DNA from: an uncultured Bacteroidales bacterium
GTDB lineage: Bacteria; Bacteroidota; Bacteroidia; Bacteroidales; UBA932
Assembly (NCBI GenBank): GCA_902491795.1
Contig: CABUIX010000012.1
Location: 1 to 43,161 of the forward strand
DNA length: 43,161 nucleotides
Reading direction: 5' to 3'
Position 1 is the stretch's first letter, and every line of letters starts with the position of its first letter. This document shows positions 28,101-36,535 of the stretch, piece after piece. Both the position numbers and the translations under genes were made by a program. The notes below the pieces were generated by a model. That model saw only the letters and a program-made list of their open reading frames with translations. It did not search any database and was not told the origin of the DNA.

Positions 28101-29086
28101 TATCTTCGGGCGACGAAAAAGCCCTGGTCTTCCGAACCGAACCATATATTTCTCGAAGAGTCCCTGAATATTGCCGAAATGTTGGAGAACGGCGGCAACT
28201 CAAACGGGAATCGCGGATCGTCGCCTCTTACTGTCTTGCCTTCGGTGACATAGTACAGCCAGAACGTGCCGTCATTCATGTGGAACAGGTAGTGCTTGTT
28301 TCCGATCGGAAACATCTGTGAAATTCTTTTCTCGTAAATCTCCCTGTTGGAGGAAACGGGTTCCGGCACTTCCACGAAAGACCTGATTTGGGTGTTGAAG
28401 ATCACAATCTGCCTTCTGTTGGATATCCAGACGTTTCCGTTTGGCATGTTGAAAATGTCGGACGGCCAGATCGGGAGCGTGTAGGACGGTTCTTCTTCGG
28501 AGTCGGGTTCGTACCTGAAGATTCTGTTGTTCCTTACCGCCCATATCTCATTTCCGGGAGCCGTAAAATAATTTGTGACTGAATAGGTCGAGTCGGATGC
28601 GTGTCTGACCTGAAGCACAGAGTCCTTTTGTTCCGAGTAGCGGCCGAGAATGAACCCGTCAGTGAAGTACAGCTCGCCGTCGTCGGTCTCGAGAATCTGC
28701 TTTATGTTTCTGTTGGAATAGAGGTTGTCCCTGACACGCCTGAAACTGTCTCCTGAGGTATGGACGGATATTCCGTTGACAGTGGCTACCCAGAGCCGTC
28801 CTTTTTTGTCGAGATGCAGGTCGTTGATCTGATTGTCCTGGAGTCCTATGTTGTCGTCAAAACAGAAGTATTGCCGATAGTTGTATGAATCGTATTTGTT
28901 GAGACCCCAGAAGGTCCCCATCCAGATGCAGCCGTCGGCATCCTGGGCAATGCAGTTCACTTTCTTGTTGGATATCGAGGAAGACACCACGAAACCTTCG
29001 AGCTGTTCGGTTTCCGTATCAGGTATGCCTGATGATGAGCCGCTGCATATCGCGCACAATGCCAGAATGGCTATAGTTTTGTTCAT
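25178..29086 (-). CDS. Hybrid two-component system sensor/regulator (HTCS)
   Basis: One-piece sensor kinase and AraC-type activator of a polysaccharide locus. Domains in order: hydrophobic leader (1-20, possibly a lipobox at Cys14), two seven-bladed propellers of Reg_prop repeats (about 30-645, with IWMGTFWGLNKYD and IWLGTVANGLLCWD), Y_Y_Y domain (about 685-748), one membrane helix (752-772), HisKA with His800 in NIAHEFRSPLT, HATPase (N-box NLLSNAF about 913, DTGPG at 946, GIGIGL at 971), receiver with Asp1101 in LSDIMMPG and Lys1153, and a C-terminal AraC HTH pair (about 1215-1302). All catalytic residues are present, so signalling should be intact. It sits between the two operons that share the TGAACA direct repeats, which makes it their likely regulator. 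The ligand is unknown. Confidence 0.97.
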   Translation of the reverse strand: MNKTIAILALCAICSGSSSGIPDTETEQLEGFVVSSSISNKKVNCIAQDADGCIWMGTFWGLNKYDSYNYRQYFCFDDNIGLQDNQINDLHLDKKGRLWVATVNGISVHTSGDSFRRVRDNLYSNRNIKQILETDDGELYFTDGFILGRYSEQKDSVLQVRHASDSTYSVTNYFTAPGNEIWAVRNNRIFRYEPDSEEEPSYTLPIWPSDIFNMPNGNVWISNRRQIVIFNTQIRSFVEVPEPVSSNREIYEKRISQMFPIGNKHYLFHMNDGTFWLYYVTEGKTVRGDDPRFPFELPPFSNISAIFRDSSRNIWFGSEDQGFFVARRYRDLFNSDDYAVSFLKDKTVVSIAYQKEENVLVIATLNNGLYLYDIDSGRHTNLPDTEASLVEVDQDGILWSVSKTMSTLSSWSISGTSLHKISSYPVRYPLSMAIDRLGTIWLGCPYETVQYLEKGAKEVKTVPNTTGRAYTFTPGLLPKHNGEILVCAFNRPVKVIGPDFKARISDISGETLSDCITRSVYIPTDVLEDSEGLIWLGTVANGLLCWDPAAKTLSNVPGAPCSDIMGILEDNGGNIWVSTMNGIGMPDKKTMKFTNYTEGDGIGGNQFTDRAACRLSDGTLVFGGNHGITIFKPKTDHEPVTIPVIFEDVKVHGQPTGFDCGSGKQLRLNHRQNSFSISFAALNYSFNEKTHYYYMMDGFDSDWINAGFAREAYYSNLPPGKYTFKVKVSTLSDSLRSDEIALPVKIVPAPWLSVWAYIIYSAAGVMLVFLAMRNHRRRELAKEEKMRAERQKQFFTNIAHEFRSPLTMISGPLSMLDKSETIGPDDRKLVQVAKKSSAWMTQLVDQFLDLDKLEENALSLSVRKTDVVEVLNGLTEPFRLNARTKAIKFVCKGLDEPFMMPVDQDKLIKIVVNLLSNAFKYTPMGGTVELSFDTTADRTAEICVSDTGPGVKDELKERIFERYFSDKNKGGIGIGLYYSRILAGLHHGTLSVRDARHEDGTGGACFCLKLPYDDCAYSEEEYSAGNVRQPTTAGLASLQQDAGSMKEANGNPKILVVDDDEDVAHYLQLILSDSYDVTCCFDAATALTKIKEEMPELVLSDIMMPGTNGCELCQQIKSNLVMSHIPVILVTAKASVDNQIEGLEAGADAYVTKPFEPKYLFAVIKSQLDRRHRLQRDLNSSLSAEPAEKEETLSLQDKAFLSRLYAIMDESLSDPEVDINKISEILKISRTNFYYKVKSLTGETPSTFYRNYKFNKAIALMKEGKYNLSEIAYMTGFNSSSQFSTSFKKRFGVSPKEYRQDF

Positions 29087-29141
29087 TACGGGTTATTTTT
29101 TTTACTAATGTGCAAATAAAAATTTTTCCTCGGGAATAATG

Positions 29142-29206
29142 TGAACAAAAAAAGAATAATATGAACATTTATAGAACAATTATGGTAAAATAAGTCGTGA
29201 AATTTG
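29142..29206 (+). promoter_or_regulatory. Candidate HTCS operator and promoter of the CE1/esterase-GH3 operon
   Basis: Direct repeats TGAACA at 29142-29147 and 29162-29167, 20 bases apart with A-rich filler, plus a third related AGAACA at 29173-29178. GAAATTTG at 29199-29206 begins 37 bases after the second repeat and is one base off the -7 consensus. The ATG follows 29 bases later. It lies in the divergent gap upstream of the HTCS gene and so may also affect that gene. Confidence 0.65.
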
Positions 29207-29235
29207 TGTGTCGCACTAAAAAACTTTAATAACCG

Positions 29236-30342
29236 ATGTTGAAAAAAATCTTCTTGACGATGGCAGGCCTTCTTGCCGGCATGTCGTTGTTCGCCCAATG
29301 GCAGAAAAGTCCTTCCGACACCCTGCAGAGTGTCCGGGTGCTCAAGGACGGAAATGTTGTGTTCAGCATCTATGCCCCCAAGGCCGAAAATGTCGGGCTT
29401 GCCGGAGACATCGTTCCCTGGGGAAAGAAAATCGAGCCCAGCAGAAATTCTGACGGCGTATGGTCCATCACGATTCCCGATGTCGCTCCCGGCCTGTACA
29501 GATATCATTTTGTGGTTGACGGAGTGGCGGTCTACGACCCGAAGAGTGAAACTACCACACAGAATTCGGCGCTTGCGGTCGTGGAGCCCGACGGTGACGA
29601 ATTCTTCTCATATGATGAAAATATTCCCCACGGTTCAATTGCTGTACGCAGCTATTACAGTCCTGTAGTGGGCGAGACCCGAACGATGAGGGTATGGACT
29701 CCTGCCGGATATGAGAAGAGCTGCCCGAAGCTGCCTGTCCTTTATCTCGTTCACGGCGGTGGAGACACCGATACTTCCTGGCCAACCGTAGGTGCCGCGG
29801 GAGAAATTCTTGACAGGCTTTATGCAGAGGGAAAGATGGAACCGATGATCGTGGTGATGCCCAACGGCACGATCCATACCGATGACATGCAGGGTGAAGT
29901 TCCGATTTTCGCCGAAGACATGGTTGGACAGATAATCCCTTTCATCGAGAGCAACTATAATGTATATACGGACAAGGATCACCGTGCGATGGCCGGCTTG
30001 TCGATGGGAGGAATGGAGACCCTCGAGACGGCTCTGAAAAACATTGACATGTTCAGTTACGTTTATGTCCTTTCTTCAAGTTTTGCCCCGGGAGCTGACC
30101 CTGCGGCCGAGGCCGAGAGGCTCGGAGTGCCGGAAAATGTCGACAGGATAAACGGCAGCTTCAAGCAGTTCGTGTTCACTCAGGGCGGACCTTCCGACAT
30201 AGCATACAACAACGGCATCAACACCAGGAACGAACTCGAACGCCTCGGCGTCAAGTTCGAGTATCAGGAAGTCGACGGCGGTCATTCATGGATTGCATGG
30301 AGGCAGAATCTTTATGACCTCGCAACAAGGATTTTCAAATAA
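29236..30342 (+). CDS. CE1-type carbohydrate esterase with N-terminal CBM48-like domain
   Basis: Secreted esterase of the same architecture as its siblings but the most divergent. The signal peptide (1-20, ending LFAQ) leads into the beta-sandwich (30-110, with VVFSIYAPKAENV and YRYHFVVDG), then the hydrolase domain. Likely triad: Ser256 in AGLSMGG, Asp321 in GGPSD and His350 in DGGHSW. The oxyanion segment is VHGGGDTDTSW instead of the LHGxGGDE of the others, and the acid loop lacks the usual DFLY. The C-terminus LATRIFK matches the group. It is the first gene of a three-gene operon and divergent from the HTCS, with the candidate operator immediately upstream. The 368 residues are normal. 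Confidence 0.9.
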   Translation: MLKKIFLTMAGLLAGMSLFAQWQKSPSDTLQSVRVLKDGNVVFSIYAPKAENVGLAGDIVPWGKKIEPSRNSDGVWSITIPDVAPGLYRYHFVVDGVAVYDPKSETTTQNSALAVVEPDGDEFFSYDENIPHGSIAVRSYYSPVVGETRTMRVWTPAGYEKSCPKLPVLYLVHGGGDTDTSWPTVGAAGEILDRLYAEGKMEPMIVVMPNGTIHTDDMQGEVPIFAEDMVGQIIPFIESNYNVYTDKDHRAMAGLSMGGMETLETALKNIDMFSYVYVLSSSFAPGADPAAEAERLGVPENVDRINGSFKQFVFTQGGPSDIAYNNGINTRNELERLGVKFEYQEVDGGHSWIAWRQNLYDLATRIFK

Positions 30343-30348
30343 CCTATC

Positions 30349-33300
30349 ATGAGATTCAAATCATACATAACATTGGCTGCAGGCCTGCTGGCAGGCTGCG
30401 GTATCCTGTCGGCACAGGAGACATTTACCGTGAAGGTTGACCAGCCTGAACACGGCAGAGTGATTGTCACTCCCGAGGTTCCGGCGGACGGTATCGTGAA
30501 GGCCGGAACCGTACTTGACGTAAAGGTCGAGGTGACGGATCCAGGCTGGGTATTCGACAGCGGCTATTATCTTTCCATCGACAACGGGATGTTCTATCCT
30601 GTCTACAAGGAATCGATGGTGCCGGAGTTCAAGGTGACCGTTGACAACAACATCATGAGTCTGGGTGCTTCGATCATTGAGGAGTCCAGAGTCAAGGGCT
30701 ATCGGGTCATCCAGGATGTGCAGTATGCAAAACCGGGTGTAAAGCCTCTCAAATACGATGTCTTCATTCCTGACGGAGCGAAGAATCTTCCCTGCATCGT
30801 GATCATCCACGGAGGCGGCTGGTCATCGAATACCGAGGACATTATGAGGGGTCTCGCGAGAGAACTCATCAAGGGCGGCAAATATGTCGTTTGCAGCATT
30901 GACTACCGCTGGCTCGGAAACCTTGACGGTGACGAGGTCCCGAATACAATGCCGATGCTTATAGAGGACTGCTTCGGTGCAATTCTGCACATTCAGGAGC
31001 ATGCCGCTGAATATGGGGCCGATCCGGAAAGGATAGCGGTTACCGGGGACAGCGCCGGAGGTCATCTTTCCGCATGTATGGGAACTCTGATAGAGAGAGT
31101 CGGCGACGGCGGTTTTGGAGTTGAGGAAGGTGTATATGAATATCTTCCCACATATATGCCTGAAGGCATGACGGCGGACAAGGCCCGGGAGAGACTCCAT
31201 GCCATTAGGGCTGTCGCTCCCAGCTACGGGGTCTTCGACCGGGAGAATCTTGTGCGTTTCGCGAAAGACTGTCCTGTTGACGGCCAGAAAGCCATAGCGC
31301 CTGACGACAACATCCCTCAGGCAGACGTCCGTGCAATTCCACATTACATGGTTCTTGGAACACTCGACCGTACAGTCAAGAGGGAGCCGATTGAAAAATA
31401 TGCCGCGGATCTCAAGGCTGCAGGCCAGAAGGCGGAACTTGTAATAGTGGAGGGCGCGGGCCATGCATTCTTCGACTGGAAACCTGACCAGCGTACCAAG
31501 GATACATTTGCAAAGTACGGCGTTCCCTATGCGGCCGACATGCTCAGGTTTTTCGACAGTGTTTTCTATGACTTTCCGTTCAGGAATACCGAACTGACTG
31601 AAGAAGAACGTCTCGACAATGCATTGTCGCTCATGACGGTTGACGAGAAGATCGCCACTGTGGTCGGCCAGGGCGTGCCGCGCCTGGGAATAGCCAACCC
31701 CGGAAGCACCGAGGCAATTCACGGAATTGTCCGCGGAGGGTCAAACGAACTTCCCAACATGGGATTTGCCGGGCAGTTTCAGCAGGGCAATGCGGGCAGG
31801 AAGGCACCTGCCGCTCCGGTCATGGTCAACAGCACGGCTTTCCCGCAGGCATACGGAATCGGAGAGACCTGGGACAGGGAGATGGCCCACATCGTAGGCG
31901 ACGTGATGTCCATCGAAGCGAGATACTATTCCATGAACAGCGGCCGCAATTGTCTGGTCCTGTGGGCTCCGAATGCCGATCTCGCGCGTGACCCGCGCTG
32001 GGGCAGAACGGAAGAGAGTTTCGGCGAAGATCCCTACCTTGTGGGTGAGATGGTCGCCGCCGAGGTCAATGGCATACAGGGAAATGATCCGGAATACTGG
32101 AGAGGTGCAGCTCTGATGAAGCATTTCCTTGCGAACAGCAACGAGGACAACAGATATTCCACCGATTCACGTTTCGACGAGGAACTTTTCCGCGACTATT
32201 ATTCTTACGGCTTCTGGAAGGGAGCAAGAGCAGGTGCGAAGTCGCTCATGACAGCCTACAACAGCTACAACGGCGTGCCCTGCATGGCAAACGACTTCAT
32301 CAAGGACATTCTTCATGACGAGTGGGGCATGGACGGAATGATTGTTGATGATGCCGGGGCATTGATGTTCATGTCAGCGGCGCACGATTATACCAAGGAT
32401 ATCAACGAGTCCATCAAACTTGCCATGGAGGCGGGTCTGACCAGGTTCATTGACTCCAATTTTGCCCAGGTCAAGGCAGCCTACGACGGAGGTTTCATTT
32501 CCGATGAGGTGCTGGATGCCTGCACAAGGTCCAACCTCAGGACCATGCTCAAGCTTGGCCTTCTTGATTCGGAATGCCCCTACGACGATATGGAGTTCGG
32601 TGATGTGGCACCCTGGGAGACACAGGAGTTCAAGGACAAGGCAAGACTGGTTTCGCAGAAGTCCGTGGTGCTGCTGAAGAACGAAGACGATATACTTCCC
32701 ATAGACACCAGGAAGGTCAAGAAGATTGCGGTTTTCGGGAACCGTGCGGAAAAGGTCCTCAAGGACTGGTACGGGGCGCTTCCGAGCTATACCGTGTCCC
32801 CGCTTGACGGCATAAAGGCTGCGGTCGAGGGCACGGATGTCGAGGTTAGGTTCCAGAGGTGGGATTCCGACGGGTCTGCTCAGAAACTTGCGCAGTGGGC
32901 TGACGTCTGCATTGTTTGCGTCGGCAATCATCCTGCGACCAGCCCTGACTGGGATGCAATGTCAATCCAGGCTCCATGGGCGTACGGCACTGTTGCCGGT
33001 GACGGCCGTGAGGCTCTCGACAGACGTTCTCTGCAGCTTGAGACCGAGGATCTTGTCAAGGTAGTCTGGCAGGCCAACCACAATACCGTCGTTGCCCTGA
33101 TCAGCAGTTTCCCGTTCGCGATCAACTGGACCCAGGAAAATGTTCCGGGTATCGTGCACATGACCCAGTGCAGCCAGGAGCTCGGCAATGCCCTCGCAGA
33201 TGTTCTGTTCGGCCGCTACAATCCTGCAGGACGCACCACCCAGACATGGGTGAAGGATATTCTCGACCTGCCCAACATGCTTGACTATGATATCCGCAAT

Positions 33301-33699
33301 GGACGTACTTACATGTATTTCAAGGGCGAGCCGCTTTATCCTTTCGGCTACGGACTCAGCTATACCGAATTCGAGTATTCAAAGCTCAATGTGTCCAGGG
33401 ACGGCGACGACTTCGTGTTTGACTTCAGTCTCAGGAACACCGGTGACAGAGACGGCGAAGAAGTGGTGCAGCTGTATGTCCGCATGAACGGTGATGACGC
33501 CTCCAGGAGGCTGAGGGGCTTCGAGAGGATTCCGGTCAAGGCAGGGGAGACCAGGCAGGTGAGAATCACTGTCCCTGCTTCCGACCTGGAACTCTGGAAT
33601 TCGGATACCCACAGTTTCGAGCTGAATTCCGGAAAGGCCGAGTTCATGATCGGAGCCTCGTCCGAGGACATCAGGCTCAGCAAGACAATGAAAATCTGA
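30349..33699 (+). CDS. Bifunctional esterase-GH3 fusion enzyme
   Basis: Secreted two-enzyme chimera of 1,116 residues. The signal peptide ends near ILSAQ (22). A small beta domain (24-115) precedes an alpha/beta hydrolase of the acetyl-esterase/hormone-sensitive-lipase type (about 120-405): oxyanion IIHGGGW, nucleophile Ser235 in GDSAGGH, Asp340 in GTLD and His372 in GAGHAFF. A GH3 enzyme follows from about 412 (LTEEERLDNALSLMT), with KHFLANSNEDNR (591-602), probable nucleophile Asp668 in GMIVDDAG, the second domain, and a fibronectin III-like end (YPFGYGLSYTEFEYS). It would de-esterify and hydrolyse the same oligosaccharide. The gene starts 6 bases after the previous stop. The esterase half is a different family from the neighbouring CE1 genes. 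Exact substrates are unknown. Confidence 0.92.
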   Translation: MRFKSYITLAAGLLAGCGILSAQETFTVKVDQPEHGRVIVTPEVPADGIVKAGTVLDVKVEVTDPGWVFDSGYYLSIDNGMFYPVYKESMVPEFKVTVDNNIMSLGASIIEESRVKGYRVIQDVQYAKPGVKPLKYDVFIPDGAKNLPCIVIIHGGGWSSNTEDIMRGLARELIKGGKYVVCSIDYRWLGNLDGDEVPNTMPMLIEDCFGAILHIQEHAAEYGADPERIAVTGDSAGGHLSACMGTLIERVGDGGFGVEEGVYEYLPTYMPEGMTADKARERLHAIRAVAPSYGVFDRENLVRFAKDCPVDGQKAIAPDDNIPQADVRAIPHYMVLGTLDRTVKREPIEKYAADLKAAGQKAELVIVEGAGHAFFDWKPDQRTKDTFAKYGVPYAADMLRFFDSVFYDFPFRNTELTEEERLDNALSLMTVDEKIATVVGQGVPRLGIANPGSTEAIHGIVRGGSNELPNMGFAGQFQQGNAGRKAPAAPVMVNSTAFPQAYGIGETWDREMAHIVGDVMSIEARYYSMNSGRNCLVLWAPNADLARDPRWGRTEESFGEDPYLVGEMVAAEVNGIQGNDPEYWRGAALMKHFLANSNEDNRYSTDSRFDEELFRDYYSYGFWKGARAGAKSLMTAYNSYNGVPCMANDFIKDILHDEWGMDGMIVDDAGALMFMSAAHDYTKDINESIKLAMEAGLTRFIDSNFAQVKAAYDGGFISDEVLDACTRSNLRTMLKLGLLDSECPYDDMEFGDVAPWETQEFKDKARLVSQKSVVLLKNEDDILPIDTRKVKKIAVFGNRAEKVLKDWYGALPSYTVSPLDGIKAAVEGTDVEVRFQRWDSDGSAQKLAQWADVCIVCVGNHPATSPDWDAMSIQAPWAYGTVAGDGREALDRRSLQLETEDLVKVVWQANHNTVVALISSFPFAINWTQENVPGIVHMTQCSQELGNALADVLFGRYNPAGRTTQTWVKDILDLPNMLDYDIRNGRTYMYFKGEPLYPFGYGLSYTEFEYSKLNVSRDGDDFVFDFSLRNTGDRDGEEVVQLYVRMNGDDASRRLRGFERIPVKAGETRQVRITVPASDLELWNSDTHSFELNSGKAEFMIGASSEDIRLSKTMKI

Positions 33700-33732
33700 C
33701 TACATTCATAATAACAACCAAAAAATCGCATT

Positions 33733-34866
33733 ATGAAAAAATTAATTATCCTTTTCGCAGGCCTCGCAATGATTGCCGGATCGGCAACCGCACAGGAACT
33801 TGCAAACTTCTCGTTCGGCAGGCAGCAGATTGTCTCTCCTGAGATTCAGGGAGACAGCGTTACCTTCCGCCTCTCAGCCAACTATGCTACCGTGGTCAAC
33901 CTCTCCGGCAGCTGGATGGCAAACCCCTGGGGTGACTCAATCCCCATGCAGAAGGGCAAGGACGGAGTATGGTCAGTCAAGATCGCTCTTCCTTCTCCTG
34001 AAATCTACACCTACAACTTCGTTGTTGACGGCGTATCCGTAAACGATCCCCTGAACTATATGGTTCAGCGTGACGGTACCCGTTATCTGAACATGCTCAT
34101 GGTTCCCGGCGAGCGTACCGCCGACTATTTCCCTGCAGAGCAGAGGGGAACCGTTTCCTACAAGTGGTATGACAGCGAGATTCTCGGAATGAACCGCCGC
34201 CTTACCGTCTACACTCCCTACGGATATGAGAAGAACACCAAGCAGAAGTATCCTGTGCTCTACCTGCTTCACGGAGCCGGCGGAGACGAGGAGGCCTGGA
34301 CTTCAATGGGCCGTGCTGCCCAGATTCTCGACAACCTCATCGAGAAGGGTCTTGCTGAGCCTATGATCGTGGTTATGCCCAACGGCAACCCCAACCAGCA
34401 GGCTGCATGCACCATGGGAATCGAAAACAAGGACATTGACTACCGTGATCCCGCTTTCCGTGACGCTTATGTAAGGAGCCTCTGCGAGGAGATAGTTCCT
34501 TTCATCGAGAAGGAATACAGAGTCATCGCAAAGCCTTCTTCACGTGCAATCGCGGGTCTTTCAATGGGTGGCGGACATACCATCAGTGCTTCCATCCTCT
34601 ATCCTGAGATGTTCGACTACATCTGCCCTCTCTCAGCAGCAGGTTCAGCTACGCCCGAGCAGATCAAGGCTCTCAAGGATGCGGGAGTGAAACTTTATTT
34701 CCTTGCCTGCGGAACTTCTGACTTCCTTTATCAGGGATCTCAGGCTCTTGACAAGGTGCTTACCGAGCAGGGTCTTGACCATGTGTTCTACGAGTCAGAC
34801 GGTGGACACGTTTGGGCAAACTGGAGACTGTATCTCGATACATTCGCTCCTCTGCTCTTCAAGTAG
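33733..34866 (+). CDS. CE1-type carbohydrate esterase with N-terminal CBM48-like domain
   Basis: Third gene of the operon, 33 bases after the fusion enzyme. Signal peptide 1-21 (ending ATAQ), beta-sandwich 25-125 (VTFRLSANYATVV, YTYNFVVDG), then the esterase domain with likely Ser277 in AGLSMGGG, Asp330 in CGTSDFLY and His359 in DGGHVWANW. The C-terminus is TFAPLLFK and the length 377 residues. Residues about 138-220 are almost identical to the esterase at 40329, only about three or four differences in 80, while the flanks are much less alike. That pattern suggests recent duplication or gene conversion. Codons here are strongly biased to the preferred set, suggesting high expression. It is likely periplasmic or secreted. 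Confidence 0.92.
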   Translation: MKKLIILFAGLAMIAGSATAQELANFSFGRQQIVSPEIQGDSVTFRLSANYATVVNLSGSWMANPWGDSIPMQKGKDGVWSVKIALPSPEIYTYNFVVDGVSVNDPLNYMVQRDGTRYLNMLMVPGERTADYFPAEQRGTVSYKWYDSEILGMNRRLTVYTPYGYEKNTKQKYPVLYLLHGAGGDEEAWTSMGRAAQILDNLIEKGLAEPMIVVMPNGNPNQQAACTMGIENKDIDYRDPAFRDAYVRSLCEEIVPFIEKEYRVIAKPSSRAIAGLSMGGGHTISASILYPEMFDYICPLSAAGSATPEQIKALKDAGVKLYFLACGTSDFLYQGSQALDKVLTEQGLDHVFYESDGGHVWANWRLYLDTFAPLLFK

Positions 34867-34893
34867 AATCCTGAATGAATCAGTTTGTGGTAA

Positions 34894-34923
34894 AAGGGGC
34901 AGCCGGATTTCCGGCCGCCCCTT
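34894..34923. terminator. Bidirectional terminator between convergent genes
   Basis: Long hairpin: AAGGGGC-A-GCCGGA pairs with TCCGGC-C-GCCCCTT around a two-base TT centre, with one A-C mismatch. It lies 27 bases after the esterase stop on the plus strand and 18 bases after the PriA-like stop on the minus strand. T-runs are short on both sides (CTTGAT and CTTTTA). Confidence 0.75.
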
Positions 34924-34941
34924 GATCATTTGCCTCCAAGG

Positions 34942-36534
34942 TCATGCAGGGTCAACATCAGGATAGCAGGTCTCCGGAATTTTCGCGAGAATCTCTGCTT
35001 TGTGTGCTGCCAGTTTCAGGTCTCTTTTCAGAAAATGTCTTTCCAGAACCTCACCGCTTCCTTCTCTGCGGATTTCGACCAGTCTTGAGTAAGGAGGAAA
35101 GTTGAATTCCTTCCGTTCCTCAAGCAGGGAAGCAACTGTCTTGCTTCCGTCGAAGCGCTCATGCAGCGTTGTCTGTATCACTACCTTGGGAGCCAGCCCC
35201 CGCATTAGTTCCACAATCTGCATTGCCCTTTCGTCACTGCGGAAGTCATCCCTGGAAACAAGCGCATCGGCCTGGACCACAGCGATCATCGACGGATTGC
35301 CGCAGCCGTTTCGCTTTAGTTCGTTCAGTGTAAGAATGCATGTATCCTTGCCCGGGAAGAGCTTGGCAATTTCGGCAGAAAGTTCGTCCGGCTTTTCCCA
35401 CCCCCGGATTATCGTTACCGGCCCGTTGCATGTCCTGATGGCGGCGGAAAGTTTGTGTGAGAAATACCCCGACATGCCGTTTTTCCTTTTTTCGGCCGAG
35501 GTGTCAATTATTTCGACTTCACCTGATCTGCCTCCGCATGGCTCCAGTCTGAATTTTCCTGTCATGCAGTTGTACTCTGTCTCAAGCGAAAGACAGGAAG
35601 AACCGAGTATTACGGGAGCCGAGTGCAGTTCGGCCAGCTTGATTGCGGCATCTCTTCCGTTGTATCTCGGTGCACTGTCGTTCTGCTTGTAAAGAGGATC
35701 CTGTTCTTCGTCTACAATGATGAGTGCCAGTCTGCTGAAAGGAAGGAATATTGCGGTCTTGGTCCCGACAGCCACAAGACTCTTCCCGCGTCTCAAGTCA
35801 TCTGCAAGTCTGCTTCTTACATTTTCTTTCTGTTCGGGACTTATCGTTCGGACTGCCTCTCCGAAAAACGGGCGCAGCAACTCTTCGAGTTTCGAGCAGA
35901 ATGCAAGTTCCGGGGCAAGCACCAGAATCTGGCCGTTGCGGTCAAGGGCTTCGCGGATTGCCTGAACGTATCTTCCTGACCTTTCCGGTCCGCTTAGCGC
36001 CATAGGTTTCGGCGGTCTGACTTGCCTGATGAAAGATCCTGGACTGACACGTGCCGGAACGGCTTGCTCCAGTTGTTCCGCAATGCAGTCCCTGAGTCCG
36101 GTGAGCCTTTGCACGACTGCTTCTGACCTGTGTTTCTTTTGCAGTTCCGCTTCGGTTGCAGCGAGTCTCAGCTTCAGTCTCTCGGTTGCGGCTGCGCTCA
36201 TTCTGGCCCTCCTGGCGTAGAATACGGGTCTTGCCGCCTTATAGACCTCCCCGAGAGAGCACATGTAATATTCCGAGAGAAATTCCCAGAATTTCATTTC
36301 ATCCTCGCCGGTATCCGGGATTTCTTCGGCCTTTGAAATTATCGGGCGTATGCGCTTCAGGTCGATGTCGGGAACTGAATGCCCGTCCCATACCACCCCG
36401 GTGTATCTGCGTCCGGAGAATATCACGTTCACGGCCTGTCCTCTTTCCAGAGGCTCAGAGGAGCGGTAGACCGGAATCCAGTCCAGCCTTAGAGGAACAA
36501 GTACCTTTACGAAATTATCGTCTGGCATGGACAT
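34942..36534 (-). CDS. PriA-like primosomal protein, helicase motifs degenerate
   Basis: Related to the replication-restart helicase PriA but altered. The N-terminal DNA-binding region (about 8-100) is present. Where Walker A (GxTGSGKT) should be, residues 180-190 read LSGPERSGRYV, with no Lys-Thr. Motif II is VDEEQDPLYKQNDSAPRY (clearly PriA-like) and LGSSCLSLETEYN replaces LGSATPSLES. The eight-cysteine zinc-binding insert is missing. Motif VI (QVAGRAGR) has become QIVELMRGLAP. The C-terminal FNFPPYSRLVEI remains. At 530 residues it is roughly 200-300 shorter than normal PriA. The start at 36534 follows the MsrA stop by one base; 36528 is an alternative. It is predicted to be ATPase-dead and perhaps a structural primosome or DNA-structure-binding protein. 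The frame is open and looks maintained, not eroded. Confidence 0.82.
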   Translation of the reverse strand: MSMPDDNFVKVLVPLRLDWIPVYRSSEPLERGQAVNVIFSGRRYTGVVWDGHSVPDIDLKRIRPIISKAEEIPDTGEDEMKFWEFLSEYYMCSLGEVYKAARPVFYARRARMSAAATERLKLRLAATEAELQKKHRSEAVVQRLTGLRDCIAEQLEQAVPARVSPGSFIRQVRPPKPMALSGPERSGRYVQAIREALDRNGQILVLAPELAFCSKLEELLRPFFGEAVRTISPEQKENVRSRLADDLRRGKSLVAVGTKTAIFLPFSRLALIIVDEEQDPLYKQNDSAPRYNGRDAAIKLAELHSAPVILGSSCLSLETEYNCMTGKFRLEPCGGRSGEVEIIDTSAEKRKNGMSGYFSHKLSAAIRTCNGPVTIIRGWEKPDELSAEIAKLFPGKDTCILTLNELKRNGCGNPSMIAVVQADALVSRDDFRSDERAMQIVELMRGLAPKVVIQTTLHERFDGSKTVASLLEERKEFNFPPYSRLVEIRREGSGEVLERHFLKRDLKLAAHKAEILAKIPETCYPDVDPA

Positions 36535-36535
36535 G

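Noticed and set aside
30823..31722. 299-codon minus-strand open frame
   Set aside because: It is antisense to the esterase-GH3 fusion gene, without a start context or motif.
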